Of a DNA stretch of 64,000 nucleotides, positions 52,682-64,000 are shown one piece after another. Below the pieces are notes generated by a model. It did no database searches. It was not told the DNA's origin and saw nothing but the letters and a program-made list of their open reading frames with translations. Source of the stretch: Styela clava (Eukaryota; Chordata; Ascidiacea; Stolidobranchia; Styelidae); the NCBI RefSeq assembly GCF_964204865.1, contig NC_135256.1:20922703-20986702 (forward strand). The letters are read 5' to 3'. Numbering within the stretch: the stretch's first letter is position 1; every line of letters starts with the position of its first letter. Made by a program: the position numbers and the translations under genes.

Positions 52682-55600
52682 CTATTGATTTTTATTAAAG
52701 CCCGGGGTGATAAAAAAATTCTGATTTGTACCTGCTGAAATTCCCGAAGTTTCCCGTTGAATGAAGGGCGTAGATGAATGAGAAAATTTGAAATTGAATC
52801 TGGGTGTGGACGACGAGCTTCTAGGGTGAATTTGGCCGCCAAACGGTGATGTGCTAGGTCTAGGAGAATGATTGGCAGAACCACCTAGAAAAAATTGATT
52901 AACTCAAATGACATTGCCATAATTACATGCATTGAAGAAGAAACAGCGTCAAGTTTTAAAGACACAATTCTTGAAACTTAAGCTCAATTAAAAATATTTT
53001 GATAAAGTATTTTCCTAAATCAGATAACGAATAAAGTTCTTTAACGTAATTTGATTTTCCCAGCAAATTTTCGTAAAACTAGGACTTTTTCTTTTAATTT
53101 ATAAACTGCTTGCTTTTACTAATGATATAAGTTACATAGTACAACTTCAAATCTTCAAACTAAATAATACGCGTGAATTAGTGACAAGGCAATTAAAATA
53201 TATTTTCACTTAACCTATCGCATAAAAATCATAATCAAGTAACAAGATTTGAATCATACTAGTGAATAAAATAAAAACGCAGTTAAACTAAATAGCTATT
53301 GATGCACGTCTGAAGTGGCATAAGTCGCAGACAAAGAAAGAAATCCGTTACCAGCTGCCGGAGACGATAGATATCCGACTGTTGAATGGCACGAAAATTT
53401 TTGTTGGTTGGTTATCTGTTTAAATAGGTACATCCGCACAGTCTACCCCCTTTAGACAAAGACATTTTTAAAACAAAAACTTCCTTAGCTGCTTTTTGAT
53501 CAAGTTTATCAGAACTGCTCATACGCTCGCGTCAACGGATATTTACTGGCGAGTAATGCACCACTATAATTCAGTATGGCTTCAATGCCTCTCGGCATTT
53601 TAGTGGTCGCCCTTTATTTGTGGGTGAATTTTTCCTAAAATAATATCGTACATACCAACAGGGATGTCAAAAGCTGAGAAAAAATCTTTGTTTCTGTCTT
53701 TGATACCACAATCCCCGAATGCCGGAGAACATCTATTTTCAGACTGCGGGTTAAGTGAACTTTTCCCGTTATACCTTGTCAGTAGCTTTTGATACTGCCT
53801 TGTCTTTTCGCGCAGTTTCTCTGCAAGCTGATGAAAGTCAAGCATTATTCGTAATTTACACATACACTCACAATTCACAGAAAACGAATTATTTGAGAAA
53901 GTCAATTGATTTATAGGTCCTTGAATAAATATTGTGTTATATACGATTAAATATGGTAAAACAGTAAACTAAATTAACCTCTACGTTCAATTTTTTTGCA
54001 GATTCAATTTCTGATTTTGCATTTACAAGTTGAGATTTCATTGCCTTAGCCTCAAGTTCCCAAGATGATGCCATCTGATCACAATATCTTTTGAGATTGC
54101 TGTATTTTTCCATTACTTTATTGTGAAGATATTCCTGCAAAAAATATAATCATCAGTGTCAAAAAAGTAACAAGTATCGTAATAGAGCAGCACATTTTTA
54201 AGTTCTTGCTCTGAGGGCATCGAGAAAATATTACCCTGTGCATCTGTTCTTGGTAATTCTGATATGACCAGGATGACATAGCTCTGCTACAAACATCCAG
54301 AATAACCTCTGGTCGTTGACCAACCAAAACCATTGTTCGGTAAGCTTCAGACGGATTTGTATCAATGCGAACAATATCAAGTTTTCCAGATAATTCTTTT
54401 GAACATGCCGTACAGATTCTTTTGGCTGTAATGAAAAAGGGCACGTAAAATAGATTTCGCAAGAAGTCATCAATATATTGTTCTTTAAAATATGAGTCGA
54501 GCGTCATGTAGAATAAGTTATCAGCAGACGAAAACTTCGCTCCAAAAGGTTTAATAAATGACTATGGATACTGTTATGGTGTTGTACCTGGCGTTATTAT
54601 GCCAAGCCAAAGAATTTAGTTTGAACCACGAAATTAAAATATTACAGTAAAGTCTTAGTTAATGCTTGAATACATATTAAAATACAATTAAAAAACGCTA
54701 ATTATTCCGTTATGGACATCACTTAAAAAGTATACGAGGTATTGCTGGTTTCGTAAGACTAAATAAATGATTTGGAAGTATCCGAAGAAAGACAGATACA
54801 AATAGAAAATGGTGAATAGTACAAATATTTTAAAGTAAGCAACAAAAGACGAAGTTTGGTATTAATTTTATCAATATAGAGCAAGATCAGAACAACAATA
54901 TGTTTCAAAAGTCACTGCTTCAATATTGAGAATACAATTTATCAGTGGCGGCTCGTCAATAGGGCCAACCGGGGCAATGCCTCGGTTGTTTTTTAGGTAT
55001 AATAAAAAATATTCGAAAAATACCTCAATATCGGTTGCACAGACTGTCTACACTAGCCATATTCTCCCGACATGGTTCATTTTTCGCTCGCAAAGCCTTC
55101 GCCGAACGTCGACGGGGCGACGCCGATTTTGCCCCGGTTGCTCATTGTATATCGTATTCTCTCTTTTATCTTCCACTCGCCGCGTTTGTCTCGTTTGTTT
55201 TCTGTTTCTTTTACTAAATCATCGGGGCCGATCGGGGCTAGCCCCGAAATTATGACGACACAATGCCGACGTTTCTTACAACAACGTGTTGACATATTCA
55301 CGCATTCCTTCTCGTTCGTTGGTTGCTTGAAGAGTTGATAGTTTCCTCGCCTTCGTTTTTGTCGCTTGTTTCGCTATTTGAATCAGTTAGAGACCTTTAG
55401 TCCATTTGCTTGGTCCACACATGGAGTGCTTCTTTACGCCGCGGGCAAACAACGCAGCGTTTGATTTTGTCAGCAAAGGAATGCTGTGACATTCTGGTGA
55501 ATCAAATAGGCGATCGTCTGCGCACTGAACACCTTGCCGCGTTCTCTTTGATGAACCCCCAAAAAATTTTCAAAATTTGCCCGTCAATTTCCCATCCATT

Positions 55601-56640
55601 TGTTGGCTACTGTCTCCAAATTTTACCCCATGATAAACGTGGGTAAATTGGAAAATGAATTGCGATGTATATACACCAATCAAAATTTTTTGAACATCAC
55701 ATCAACTTGCGCGCTCTATGGGTTCCTCATAGATAACACTCTAGTAACTACCTTTGCGGCGTCTGCAAAATTTCTGAACATCATTTTGACGACGCCTATT
55801 TCTTCCGCCGACGCAGAGCGAACATTCAGCACGCTGAAGCGTATTAAAACGTATCTCAGAAACACAATGAAGTAAGATAGATTAAATTCCTTGGCTGTTT
55901 TATCCATTCACAGAGACGTTATTTCTGGGATGCATGACTTTAATCAGCGCGTTACTGAGCATTTTGCTTCCAAGAAACCGCGGCGTGTTGCATATATGTT
56001 CAAGCAGTAGAAGTCTAGCAGCATATATATCTATGAGTGAGCGACGCATGTCCTTATCTTTGCATTAACTTTCCTTTCTTCATAGTAACGTTTTAAACCT
56101 TATTTTAGGTTTTGTCTGCTTTCCCGAAGTTTCTGTTAATATGTCATTGTATTTATCTGGGTAAATATTGCCTTTCCTTTTGAAAGAGGTTTCAAAATAA
56201 ACTATGTCTATATTTATTAATCCCTTGACTTGGACCGGTTTTAAAGACACTTTCTTATCGTTAAAAATTGTCGCTTTTGCCGATTGGTTGTTACCGATGG
56301 AATGGTTTTTATGCTCATAAAATGATGGGAGAACTTACAGCGCTCATCCTGTCCCCGTAGATGGGGGTGACTTGGTCCCGCAGTAGCTTGCCCCGGTTGT
56401 CAAAATGACCACGCGCCGCCACTGCAATTTATGCAATTCAAACGAAACAACTCAATATCCTACAATCTACATTATAAATAATAAACCAGTTTCAGAGGGT
56501 TATCCATCAAGACATAACTTACAGATTATTTTCTGTCCATCATCATCGCAAAATATATGAGAGCATGAAGTCGCCCACGCAGTTCCACTTGATAATCTTT
56601 TACGACAACTCTTGACATTGCAGAAAAGATCGCCTTCCAT
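52682..56640 (-). CDS. CCNB1IP1: Cyclin B1-interacting protein 1 / HEI10, RING-type E3 ligase of meiotic recombination, five exons
   Basis: Exons in transcript order: 56640-56523, 54425-54235, 54134-53979, 53827-53656, 52884-52682. All are GT-AG and in phase (840 nt, 279 residues; the human protein is of almost the same length). The first exon gives half of an atypical RING (Cys7, Cys12, Cys26, His28, Cys31, in TSCSHIFC). The second adds Cys44 and Cys47 (RICTACSKELSGKLDIVR), then SEAYRTMVLVGQRPEVILD, the block that identifies the family. A coiled coil covers about residues 90-175 (NLKRYCDQMASSW to EKLREKTRQYQKLL). The C-terminal 100 residues are Ser/Pro-rich and disordered. HEI10 marks crossover sites on meiotic chromosomes. 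Intron 1 (54426-56522) carries a complete hAT element in antisense orientation. An AATAAA overlaps the last codons. Confidence 0.94.
54943..56424 (+). mobile_element. hAT transposon (1,482 bp) in intron 1 of CCNB1IP1, with perfect 8-bp target duplication
   Basis: The left end CAGTGGCGGCTCGT matches the minus-strand reading of the right end, CAGTGGCGGCGCGT (13 of 14), and both continue into aaccggggca. CAATTTAT flanks both sides (54935-54942, 56425-56432), the 8-bp duplication made by hAT elements. Inside is a broken C-terminal transposase. The perfect duplication suggests a fairly recent insertion. Confidence 0.93.
55470..56010 (+). pseudogene. hAT transposase, C-terminal remnant with frameshift and stop
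   Basis: Translation gives AKECCDILVNQIGDRL, then a frameshift at the A/T run near 55558-55575. It resumes with VSKFYPMINVGKLENEL and the hAT dimerisation block SSADAERTFSTLKRIKTYLR. A TAA follows two codons later at 55873-55875, but the same frame continues with DRLNSLAVLSIHRDV to a final TAG at about 56010. The catalytic N-terminal half and zinc finger are missing. It is therefore an inactive remnant of a ZMYM/hAT-like transposase. Confidence 0.88.
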
Positions 56641-57084
56641 TGCTATCTTCTAACTCAAGTTAAAACAGAATCTAGAAAACTGATAATTGTAGTAGTATTT
56701 TATAGTTCTGATGTAGCCAACATATTCCAAAACAAAATAATTTGCAATTTGTAGTAATAGCTCGAATAAAATGCTCGTAATTTTATATATTTGTTTTATG
56801 AATACATAGTTTATATTCTGCCGAGGAGGAAGGTTTTATGACAGTTACTGAAATCGAAATATCAACTATTATTCTCTTTTTTAATCCATCTTAGTTAGAA
56901 TACGGTATTTGTTTGTAATACTGTATTCTTGACGATATGTTTTCCAATGCAATTGCTCAAAGAATTATTGACTAACAAAATGATCACGCACTACCACTCT
57001 TTCTTAATTTTATTTATTGACTCAAATACCAAAAAGAGTTCTAACCCCTCACCGATAAAGTTAGCTGGATTGGTAGGCTACAGC

Positions 57085-57330
57085 CTACATTGCGAGCGTT
57101 AGCAACACGATCGCGTCGCTGATTACAGAGCTCGATTTCACAGGTTCGAACATCATGCGCTATGTTTGAACTCTTCGAGTTTACAGAGTGGCTGAGGTAA
57201 CTGCCAACTTCGTGCCTATATGAAACGAATTACTAACGTCAGGCCTATCGCAGCGCCAGCTTCATACTGGACAATAGGTCATCGTTGGCCGTGATATGGG
57301 CTTTACGTTCCCAGGAATAGATAGGATGAT
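57085..57330 (+). mobile_element. Divergent tRNA-derived SINE
   Basis: gcgagcgttagcaacacgatcgcgtcgctgattac parallels the head of the main family (gcgttaggaatacgctcgc, ctgattactctgc). Caggttcgaacatcatgc contains a B box. The end cccaggaatagataggatg recalls cccgggataaat of the family. The body between is largely different, so this is a distant copy or a sister family. Confidence 0.6.
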
Positions 57331-57881
57331 TCTTAAAGACAACCTCAGAGCATATAAACAGACCTGTTATGCTAAAATAATACATTTATGGAAAATGATC
57401 CATTTTTAACAAAATCGAATGTTTCACTAGTTTGATCTCGAATTTTACTTGTGAGTTAGTCTATTGGTAACTGTTTATCATGGTTTGATCAGATGTGTAT
57501 CGCTATTTTGTATTTAGATTATGTTTAGTTATTTATTGCATAAAATACTAACATGTGGTATTCAATAACCTCATCCAGTCATATAAAATACCGGTAGCCT
57601 GGTAGGAACCACAAGCTTTTGTCTGGTAATATAGTCTATTCTAACTTTTTCCTGTCATGTTTGGGTACAACAGCAAAAATACTCCAGATGAAAACATACG
57701 GCGGTGTAAATCAATTCATCTGGTTATGAAATCACTGATCTGTAGATGGAAGCCTGCATCCAACGACTAACATACCTGCCTGCATTCTAACGTAAAGTAA
57801 CGAGTAACGACAAAAATTTACAAAGCAAATTGATAAGTGTTCAATTTTTATCAAAGGGAAGATCACGACCATGACGTAATA

Positions 57882-58344
57882 ATGCATAAACAATGAATAT
57901 TTTGTAAGATATTTGGGTCTGGCTGGTGTAGTTTCGTACCTCAAGTACTTCTATGGGCGTAGCATGACAATTTTTGCAATTGTCAATACTAACCATCACC
58001 TGACTACGCCAATTACGTCACTACGACGTCATAGTTGCCAAACTGTACCTACAATCGCCCAAAATGGCATCTGCGCCGACGATAAATAACTCATTAACGG
58101 CAGCGACCTCTCTCATATCGGGATCGCTGCGACGAGAGAAATAGCTTTCTCGATTTCGGGTGATCGTGTGCGTGTTTTGGAATTTGGACGATAATTCGAA
58201 GGGCCTTATTACGTCACTGTTACGTAATTTTTGGTTGAGACAGTCGGATGGGGGTTAGGATTGACATATGCAAATACTGTTATGCCACGCCCACTAGAAG
58301 TACATGAGGTACGAAACTACACTAGACCCAAATTATTTATGCAT
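57882..58344. mobile_element. 463-bp foldback element with about 80-bp imperfect inverted arms
   Basis: Both ends begin atgcataaa. Reading inward they share gggtct, gtgtagtttcgtacctca, gtacttcta and gggcgt(a/g)gcat. The arms are 57882-57984 and 58263-58344. The left arm has about 18 extra bases near the tip. There is no reading frame. Structure indicates a non-autonomous DNA transposon of unknown superfamily. Confidence 0.8.
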
Positions 58345-59349
58345 CGTGTAGCAAAGTGGGCCCCAGCCCTTTCAGTGACTTCGGCCTCCCCGTAAGTTGT
58401 ATACCCCGTTTAATAAAACAGATGATATTATTATATACAAGTGTTTCCCACCATAACTGCCTTGGATATATACGATGTGCTTCGCTCTGCCAATCTCCTT
58501 TGCATGACGTTCTATTGAAATTGATTACCAGATTGCCGAGTTTATTGTGTGACGACCCTAGTTTTATCTGTTAAATGATTAACACTGAAGACACTGAGGG
58601 CGCTGTGACACTGTCGATCTGTCCTTTGGTATCTTGTTAGCGTGTGCTGTGGTTTGTACCCGTACAGTGTGGTTGGATGTTTGGTTTTGAGTGTCTGAGG
58701 TAGTGCCTCTGGTCTCCGGTGGGTCATCGGGGATTTTTGTTTGTGGTTTTGTTATTGTTGGATTGGGATTGGTTGGATGTTTTTGTGCTGGACAGTGAGA
58801 TAATGTTGGGACCCTGTTGCTATTTGCGTCTAATGCCATTGCAGTTCATTTATTGTTGTATTTTCAGTTTTATCATGGAATTAGCTATCATCAGTACTGT
58901 TCAAATGTTGTGCACATATAGAATTGTTTATAGTTTTTTTAAATGCCTGTCATAAGTTATTTTCAGCCTATTTTGCAAATTGTAGTAGCTAGTTCAAGGG
59001 CCGTCAGTGTTTTTATGGTGTACAGTATATTGATTTCTTACATTTAACTGCCTGGTATTGTTGTTTTTGTTGTGTGCTTTTCGTTTTTTTTTTTTGAGTG
59101 TTTGGTTGTGTTAACCGTTTCATTCAACGACTAACATACCGGTTTCATTGGGGGACAATTAATAAATAGAACAAAATAGCATAAATTAAAGTGAATATTG
59201 AGAGGAAACTTGACGTCAGACCATATTGGAAGATATTCTGAACTTGGATAATTATTTCATAGACTGCCGGTACGCTACAACTGAAATAGAATGAATGTTT
59301 CTGCAATATTACTTGGACAAAAATGGAAAGCGAGTTTACACGTTGAAGA
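58345..59349. other. T/G-rich DNA without a supported gene
   Basis: The stretch 58560-59110 is strongly T/G-rich. A 16-bp word caacgactaacatacc occurs at about 57756-57771 and 59127-59142 on either side and could be a retroelement target duplication. No protein motif supports a retroelement identity. Confidence 0.4.
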
Positions 59350-59897
59350 AAATAGCTTTAGATGGTTCACGAACATAGTAACTCATCCAGCCAGGTTTTT
59401 GCTGAATCACAAGTTTTCGAAGCAAAGAATCGTCAGCCAAAACCGTTTCGGACTATTATTAAACTCAGCAACCAAAGCCTGCGACGTGAAAGAACGTGTT
59501 TAATGAGAATTATAGAGCAAAATTTGAACAAACTCTTAACTGCGGAATTGGCGAGAAGTGTACGATATTTTGTATGTATAGTCTAGCTCGATATTGAAAT
59601 GAATTAGGTTTGTCGTATTACAGAAATAGCTTTAGATGGTTCACGAACATAGTAACTCATCCAGCCAGGTTTTTGCTGAATCACAAGTTTTCGAAGCAAA
59701 GAATCGTCAGCCAAAACCGTTTCGGACTATTATTAAACTCAGCAACCAAAGCCTGCGACGTGAAAGAACGTGTTTAATGAGAAATATAGAGCAAAATTTG
59801 AACAAACTCTTAACTGCGGAATTGGCGAGAAGTGTACGATATTTTGTATGTATAGTCTAGCTCGATATTGAAATGAATTAGGTTTGTCGTATTACAG
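59350..59897 (+). repeat. 274-bp tandem duplication, two copies
   Basis: Copy 1 is 59350-59623 and copy 2 is 59624-59897. Both start aaatagctttagatggttca and end gtttgtcgtattacag. I noticed a single difference (aattatag versus aaatatag). The same 74-codon frame appears in each copy, but nothing marks it as coding. Confidence 0.95.
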
Positions 59898-60382
59898 AAA
59901 AAATACTACAGTAGCCTATCTTATAATCTATTAAATTTTTACCCTGAAATTGAAGAGCATGTTTATGGTAATATTTAGTGTTTCGTCACATTTTATTGCT
60001 GTACGTCTTCGCCTGGAATAACTGAATAATAACTTATTTGATTTCATCAAGTGGGCTTAGTCTAGTCTTAAGTATCTCGCACAAAAAATGGCAAGAAATG
60101 TGGGTCGCGAACTGAAAAAGGTTGGGAAGCACTGCTCTAGAGTCTAGACCAGTGATTCCCAAAGTGGGCGATATCGTCCCCCAGTGGGCGAAAACGATAC
60201 AGAGGGGGGCGAAAAAGTTGAAGGGGGCGATAGGGGGGCGATTTCGCGAAACTTGTTTTATGTTCGGCGCACCTAATTCTGTAATCTGTGTGCATTCGCA
60301 AGCTTGAATCACGTGGGCGATTATCACACGCGAAAGGATTTCAGGACTCGTCTTCGCAGTAAGGTACGGTAGTTGCGTATCC

Positions 60383-61310
60383 CAGTGGTCGGCAAAATAC
60401 GGCCGGAGTAAAATATTCTGGCCCGGGACGATTCACTGAATGGACCTTCCCCGACCTTTGATCGCAGAAAATTCTTCCCATTTTAAAATTTTCGGTGTTT
60501 ATTTTAAGTGTGGTTTCGCGAGTTGTTGCCTGTAAAATGGGGTATTTGTTTCAAACTATCATTCTAATACACACCATTCAACAATCTGTTTTTTAAAAGT
60601 ACCGATAAAGAATTTGAGACTAGTCTATCACAGCTATTTCTACACTAATTTTTGATTCCTGTAATTTAACTGAAACTCATAAGAAGACAAAGTAATCATT
60701 GATTTATTTGATTTATATTTAAATTTCCGAAAAACAACTAAAAACTAACGAACATTATTCAAAATCGCGAAACTGAGGTAATGTTCACGACCACGCCTGA
60801 GAATCTGTCTGAGTGAGCGTGTCCGAGCGGATGTGAAAGGGGGCATTGTCACGTTTTTTGCATCTTGCTGATTGGCCAATGTTACGAAGTAAACAAGGAA
60901 GTCTATGTCCGGGTAAACATTCAAACGGTGGTTTTGACGTGAATTTTTTTTATTTATAATCTACGCTCGAGGAGTAAATTACATTTTTTTACGTAACAGA
61001 ATTTATCGTGAGACACGTTTGGACTAAATTTTATTATATCCTAAAGCAAAGAACTGGGATTAGTGATTCCCATTTAGAAAATATTCCAATCTTGGCGTCG
61101 TAAAGCTATCCAGCGTGATGCAGCAACAAGACAGTGCCACATTAAATGTCATTGTAATATTTTTTTAATAAGACGACTGAGTTGAGTTCACGAATTGTCG
61201 CAGTTTTCGCGCACTGTTCCGTTTTAAATTTCAAAAAATTTATGCGACCCGCAAAAAAATGGCAACCCTGAATTTTGTCCCGCGAGCGACATAAAATTTG
61301 CCGTCCCCTG
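60383..61310. mobile_element. Probable nested hAT-like element
   Basis: The left end CAGTGGTCGGCAAAATA and the minus-strand right end CAGGGGACGGCAAATTT agree at 13 of 17 positions. The adjacent inner sequences (ctggcccgggac, gtcccgcgagcg) are also of hAT type. The flanking 8 bp do not match, perhaps because a SINE fragment now abuts the right end. Boundaries are therefore tentative. Confidence 0.4.
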
Positions 61311-61318
61311 GGCCGTAG

Positions 61319-61425
61319 CCGATAGTCGATCACGGCTTCTTCCATATCCGAGTCCATGAATCCGAAAACAAATAGCTGATTAATTATGGACTGGTGATCG
61401 GACTGGAGGCCGTGGTAGGATGAGG
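61319..61425 (+). mobile_element. SINE fragment (core/3' body only)
   Basis: The stretch agtcgatcacggcttcttcc, gagtccatgaatccgaaaac and ggactggaggccgtgg follows the order of the SINE family body. It lacks the tRNA head and the 3' tail, and is more diverged than the other copies. Confidence 0.65.
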
Positions 61426-61939
61426 AATCGGGGATGAATTTTACCAAAGTATTTTGGTGCATGTCATCATGCTGTACGAATAAATGAGATGTACAGAAAT
61501 CATTATTATAAGTTTGGGAAAATTAACCTTGTTTTTATTATTTTAATGTGAAATAGAGTGAATTTAGGAAGTGAAATACTATAAGGCAAGAGTACACGGC
61601 GGTGTTTGAGGAGGTAGAACCCTGGATTCTTTCATTTCCGACCTATTATATGGTGACAAAGGGGTTTTCAGCCGTGCTACTATTGCTATCAAAACAACAA
61701 AATAGCTTTTCCACCAGTAAACGGGGTAATTTTAGACACAATAAAAAAGAAGCTAAAGAACACCAATCTCATCTATTTCATTAAAAAACACTATAAACTA
61801 TGATTTGTCTTCTTATTGGGTCTGTAATATATTCGTTTCTGACTTTACATTTTTTTGTATTGCCGGGGGGGCGATGAAGTTGTATAAACTACTATAGGGG
61901 GGCGATTGTCAAAAAAGTTTGGGAACCACTGGTCTAGAC

Positions 61940-64000
61940 CACGACTTTATTATTTTGCTTTCACCTTAGGCAGGAAAATATTAGACCCACTGAAGTTCGC
62001 AGGGAAGCGATCCACAGAGTTCCGGTAAAGTCTCGAAGTGGTATGATGTGTTTTAGTAGCCAAATTTACTCAATAATCAATTACAAAAAAAAAATAGACT
62101 AGACATCGAAAAAAATGTCGGAATATATGATTGCCCTGGGTATTGATGGCGCTCCTTGGAGATGTATCGATATCGGCAAAAATTGACCGATATTTCCCAT
62201 ACCTATACTGTATATAAATTCAGCCGTTTGATCTCATTTAAGATGTTGAGACAGGCAACTTCATTTATTCGACCGTAGGTAATTTTCAAATCTTGTAAAC
62301 GGTAAATGTTTATCGGTTTTGTGAGATTTTTTTTTTCAAAAATATTCTGGAACAACCCTTTACAATTTCAAAACTGAGTGCCCATATGCCTCAGTCTGCT
62401 TTGTCTAATGATCGATTCGTAATTTGTTCCGGCTATTTGACACCCACGTGTCGTCTTATCTGTTTCCGCTGTAGCCACTAAAATGCGTCACCAAACTTTG
62501 CTAACGAAGGAGGTATTACTTGTCCCAGCCATTTTTTCGGAAATTGCAGGAGCGGAAGAAATGCATTTGCCATTCATGAATGATATCCAAGCATCTACTG
62601 TATACTTTTGGCACCACGACGCCATTAAAGCGAAATTTCAGGTTTATCCAAATATATTCTTGAAAATTGGAATATGTGAAACCATATTAAGTAAACTCCT
62701 TGGTTTATTACAAGTTGTTATCTGAAGTTTTCAAAGATATTTCGATTTTATTGTGTGCTTATTTGAGTGTTTGTTAACATCCAAGTAAAAAAAATTTGCA
62801 CACTAAACTCAATTACATACAGAAAATGCGATAATTAATTGCAAATAACAAGTTTATTCTGGTAGCCAATTGTAACAAGAAACATTTCCGCACATCATTT
62901 GGTTCTACACAACACTAAGTGATGTGGCAACAAGTGGTGTGGAAGTGATGTGTTGTTATGTATTTCCAGCTATCCCACTGTTATTTAATCTTGTCATTAT
63001 CATTATAATATTTTGGCTTTTAGTTTAGCTGGGGGAGAAAAAGGACCATAAAAAGCTATAATAAAATAGGCTGAAATCTAGCTGTCATTCATTTGTAATC
63101 GAATTTTTTGCCAAACGTCCGGGAAACATCAATTGATTACTAAACATATATTTTGGTTCCGGCCCACTGATCCAGAGAATAATTTTGAGCACATTCATGT
63201 TTACATTCAATGAAATTGGGAAGCTATTGTGGTATGTAATATATATACGTGTGATATATCAGAACGTAAGGTTTTGGCAATGGAAAACTATTGACCCACC
63301 ACCATTAAAAATAAAAAATGTTGAACCTCGCATGTTGGGAAATGTGTATTGTTATTCAGGTGTGAGCCTTGTTCTTTGGTCATCTACAGTTGTCAGCAAG
63401 GTTGACTAGATATCAGAAAATATATCGCATTTGTTTGGTATTTTATGTGTTTTATTACCATTAATACAAATAGACAAAAGGCAGCGTGGAACTATAGTCA
63501 ATTCTGTCTTTGTTCACAAATATTATACATGTTACGTGTCGGAAATTTGATACTTCGAAACACGAGTTTTGTTCCGAGTCCTTAAATTCATGTGTTATAT
63601 TCACGCCAGGTGAGTGTAACAGCGTCCTCAACAGTCGCGTGACGAAAGGTGTAATGTTATGGTTGTATGTCTGGAATTACTTTGTGAGATCATTTCAAAG
63701 GGAAGAGGAGGGATTCTCGCAAACATAGCCGTTAAAAATACCGTATCATATAATATATCTAATTTCAATAAACATGTACTGTATCACGAAATTGCGAATA
63801 CGTATCTTCAATCATTCTTAGATTTCCCCTAAGACTGCGAGTAAATACAATGTGGCGATTTAAAATGTTGGGGGTAAGTGTATTTTTATTTTATTTCAGA
63901 AGCGTCATTCAACTTCATATTAAGAGGTATAGCCTTTAATTAGATTAATTCATAGCTGCAACGACTTTCTGCCATATTGATCAGTATATAACAACACAAA
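61940..64000. other. 2 kb without a supported gene
   Basis: A 53-codon frame at 62483-62641 and a mini-exon-like ATG followed by a GTAAGT at 63849-63873 were noted but are not supported. There are no repeats with clear ends. A plus-strand gene could start near the end of the window. Confidence 0.5.

Larger units (their letters stand above)
60150..61931. mobile_element. hAT-type element (1,782 bp) with perfect 8-bp target duplication and nested remnants
   Basis: The left end CAGTGATTCCCAAAGTGGGC pairs with the right end (minus-strand reading CAGTGGTTCCCAAACTTTTT). GTCTAGAC flanks both sides (60142-60149 and 61932-61939). Both subterminal regions contain several ggggggcgat words. The interior contains a second hAT-like pair of ends and a SINE fragment, so it has grown by nested insertion. 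There is no transposase. Confidence 0.88.

Noticed and set aside
54926..55338. Overlapping frames at the 5' part of the HEI10-intron hAT element
   Set aside because: Three frames are open by composition, but none shows hAT transposase N-terminal or zinc-finger features.
58579..58839. 86-codon minus-strand Thr/Pro-rich frame
   Set aside because: A by-product of the T/G-rich tract on the plus strand; low-complexity composition with no family signal.
62483..62641. 53-codon frame ending before a GTTTAT, with faint resemblance to a G-alpha helical-domain segment
   Set aside because: The resemblance is a few positions around FWHHDAIKAKF, the donor is weak and no other exon of such a gene is visible.
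63849..63873. ATG followed shortly by a GTAAGT donor, like a first coding mini-exon
   Set aside because: Only eight codons, and the window ends before a partner exon could be tested.

Overview
This is AT-rich animal nuclear DNA with introns. It holds five well-supported protein-coding genes, the tail of a possible sixth, and many transposable elements. There are no operons with bacterial features, CRISPR arrays, rRNA genes or stand-alone tRNA genes. A Mth-like receptor with a somatomedin-B-like start, compact multi-exon genes beside two large intronless genes, and many hAT elements and tRNA-derived SINEs suggest an invertebrate. A tunicate is my best guess, but this is an inference and the window alone does not settle it.

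Layout: (1) 1-108 may be the 3' coding end of an upstream plus-strand gene. (2) 1663-12056 (+) is an 18-exon gene for a 1,355-residue Methuselah-like seven-helix receptor with a large cysteine-rich ectodomain. All 18 exons join in phase. (3) 12.1-21.3 kb is repeat-rich: a Cys-rich minisatellite ORF, a second minisatellite, a TA-flanked foldback transposon, a hAT element inside an old SINE, a broken CR1/L2-type LINE and a tRNA-derived SINE. (4) 21829-23661 (-) is intronless TTC14, and 25472-27007 (-) is intronless ALDH9A1. (5) 27.9-38.9 kb has SINEs, a probable hAT element and inverted copies of a roughly 350-bp repeat, with no gene I can support. (6) 38908-45062 (+) is a six-exon acetylcholinesterase-like gene with an intact catalytic triad. 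(7) 45.1-51.7 kb has no gene and ends in tandem copies of the same roughly 350-bp repeat. (8) 52682-56640 (-) is a five-exon CCNB1IP1 (HEI10) gene of 279 residues. Its first intron carries a complete 1,482-bp hAT element with an 8-bp target duplication. (9) 57-62 kb is a transposon graveyard: a SINE, a foldback element, a perfect-looking 274-bp tandem duplication, and a hAT element with nested remnants. (10) 62-64 kb has nothing firm.

The genes do not form an obvious pathway: a surface receptor, a possible RNA-associated TPR protein, a carnitine-pathway dehydrogenase, a secreted esterase and a meiotic crossover factor. The most notable points are the unusual receptor architecture, the altered acyl pocket and alternative C-terminus of the esterase, the hAT insertion in HEI10, and a nested set of mobile elements whose boundaries can be read from their target duplications.
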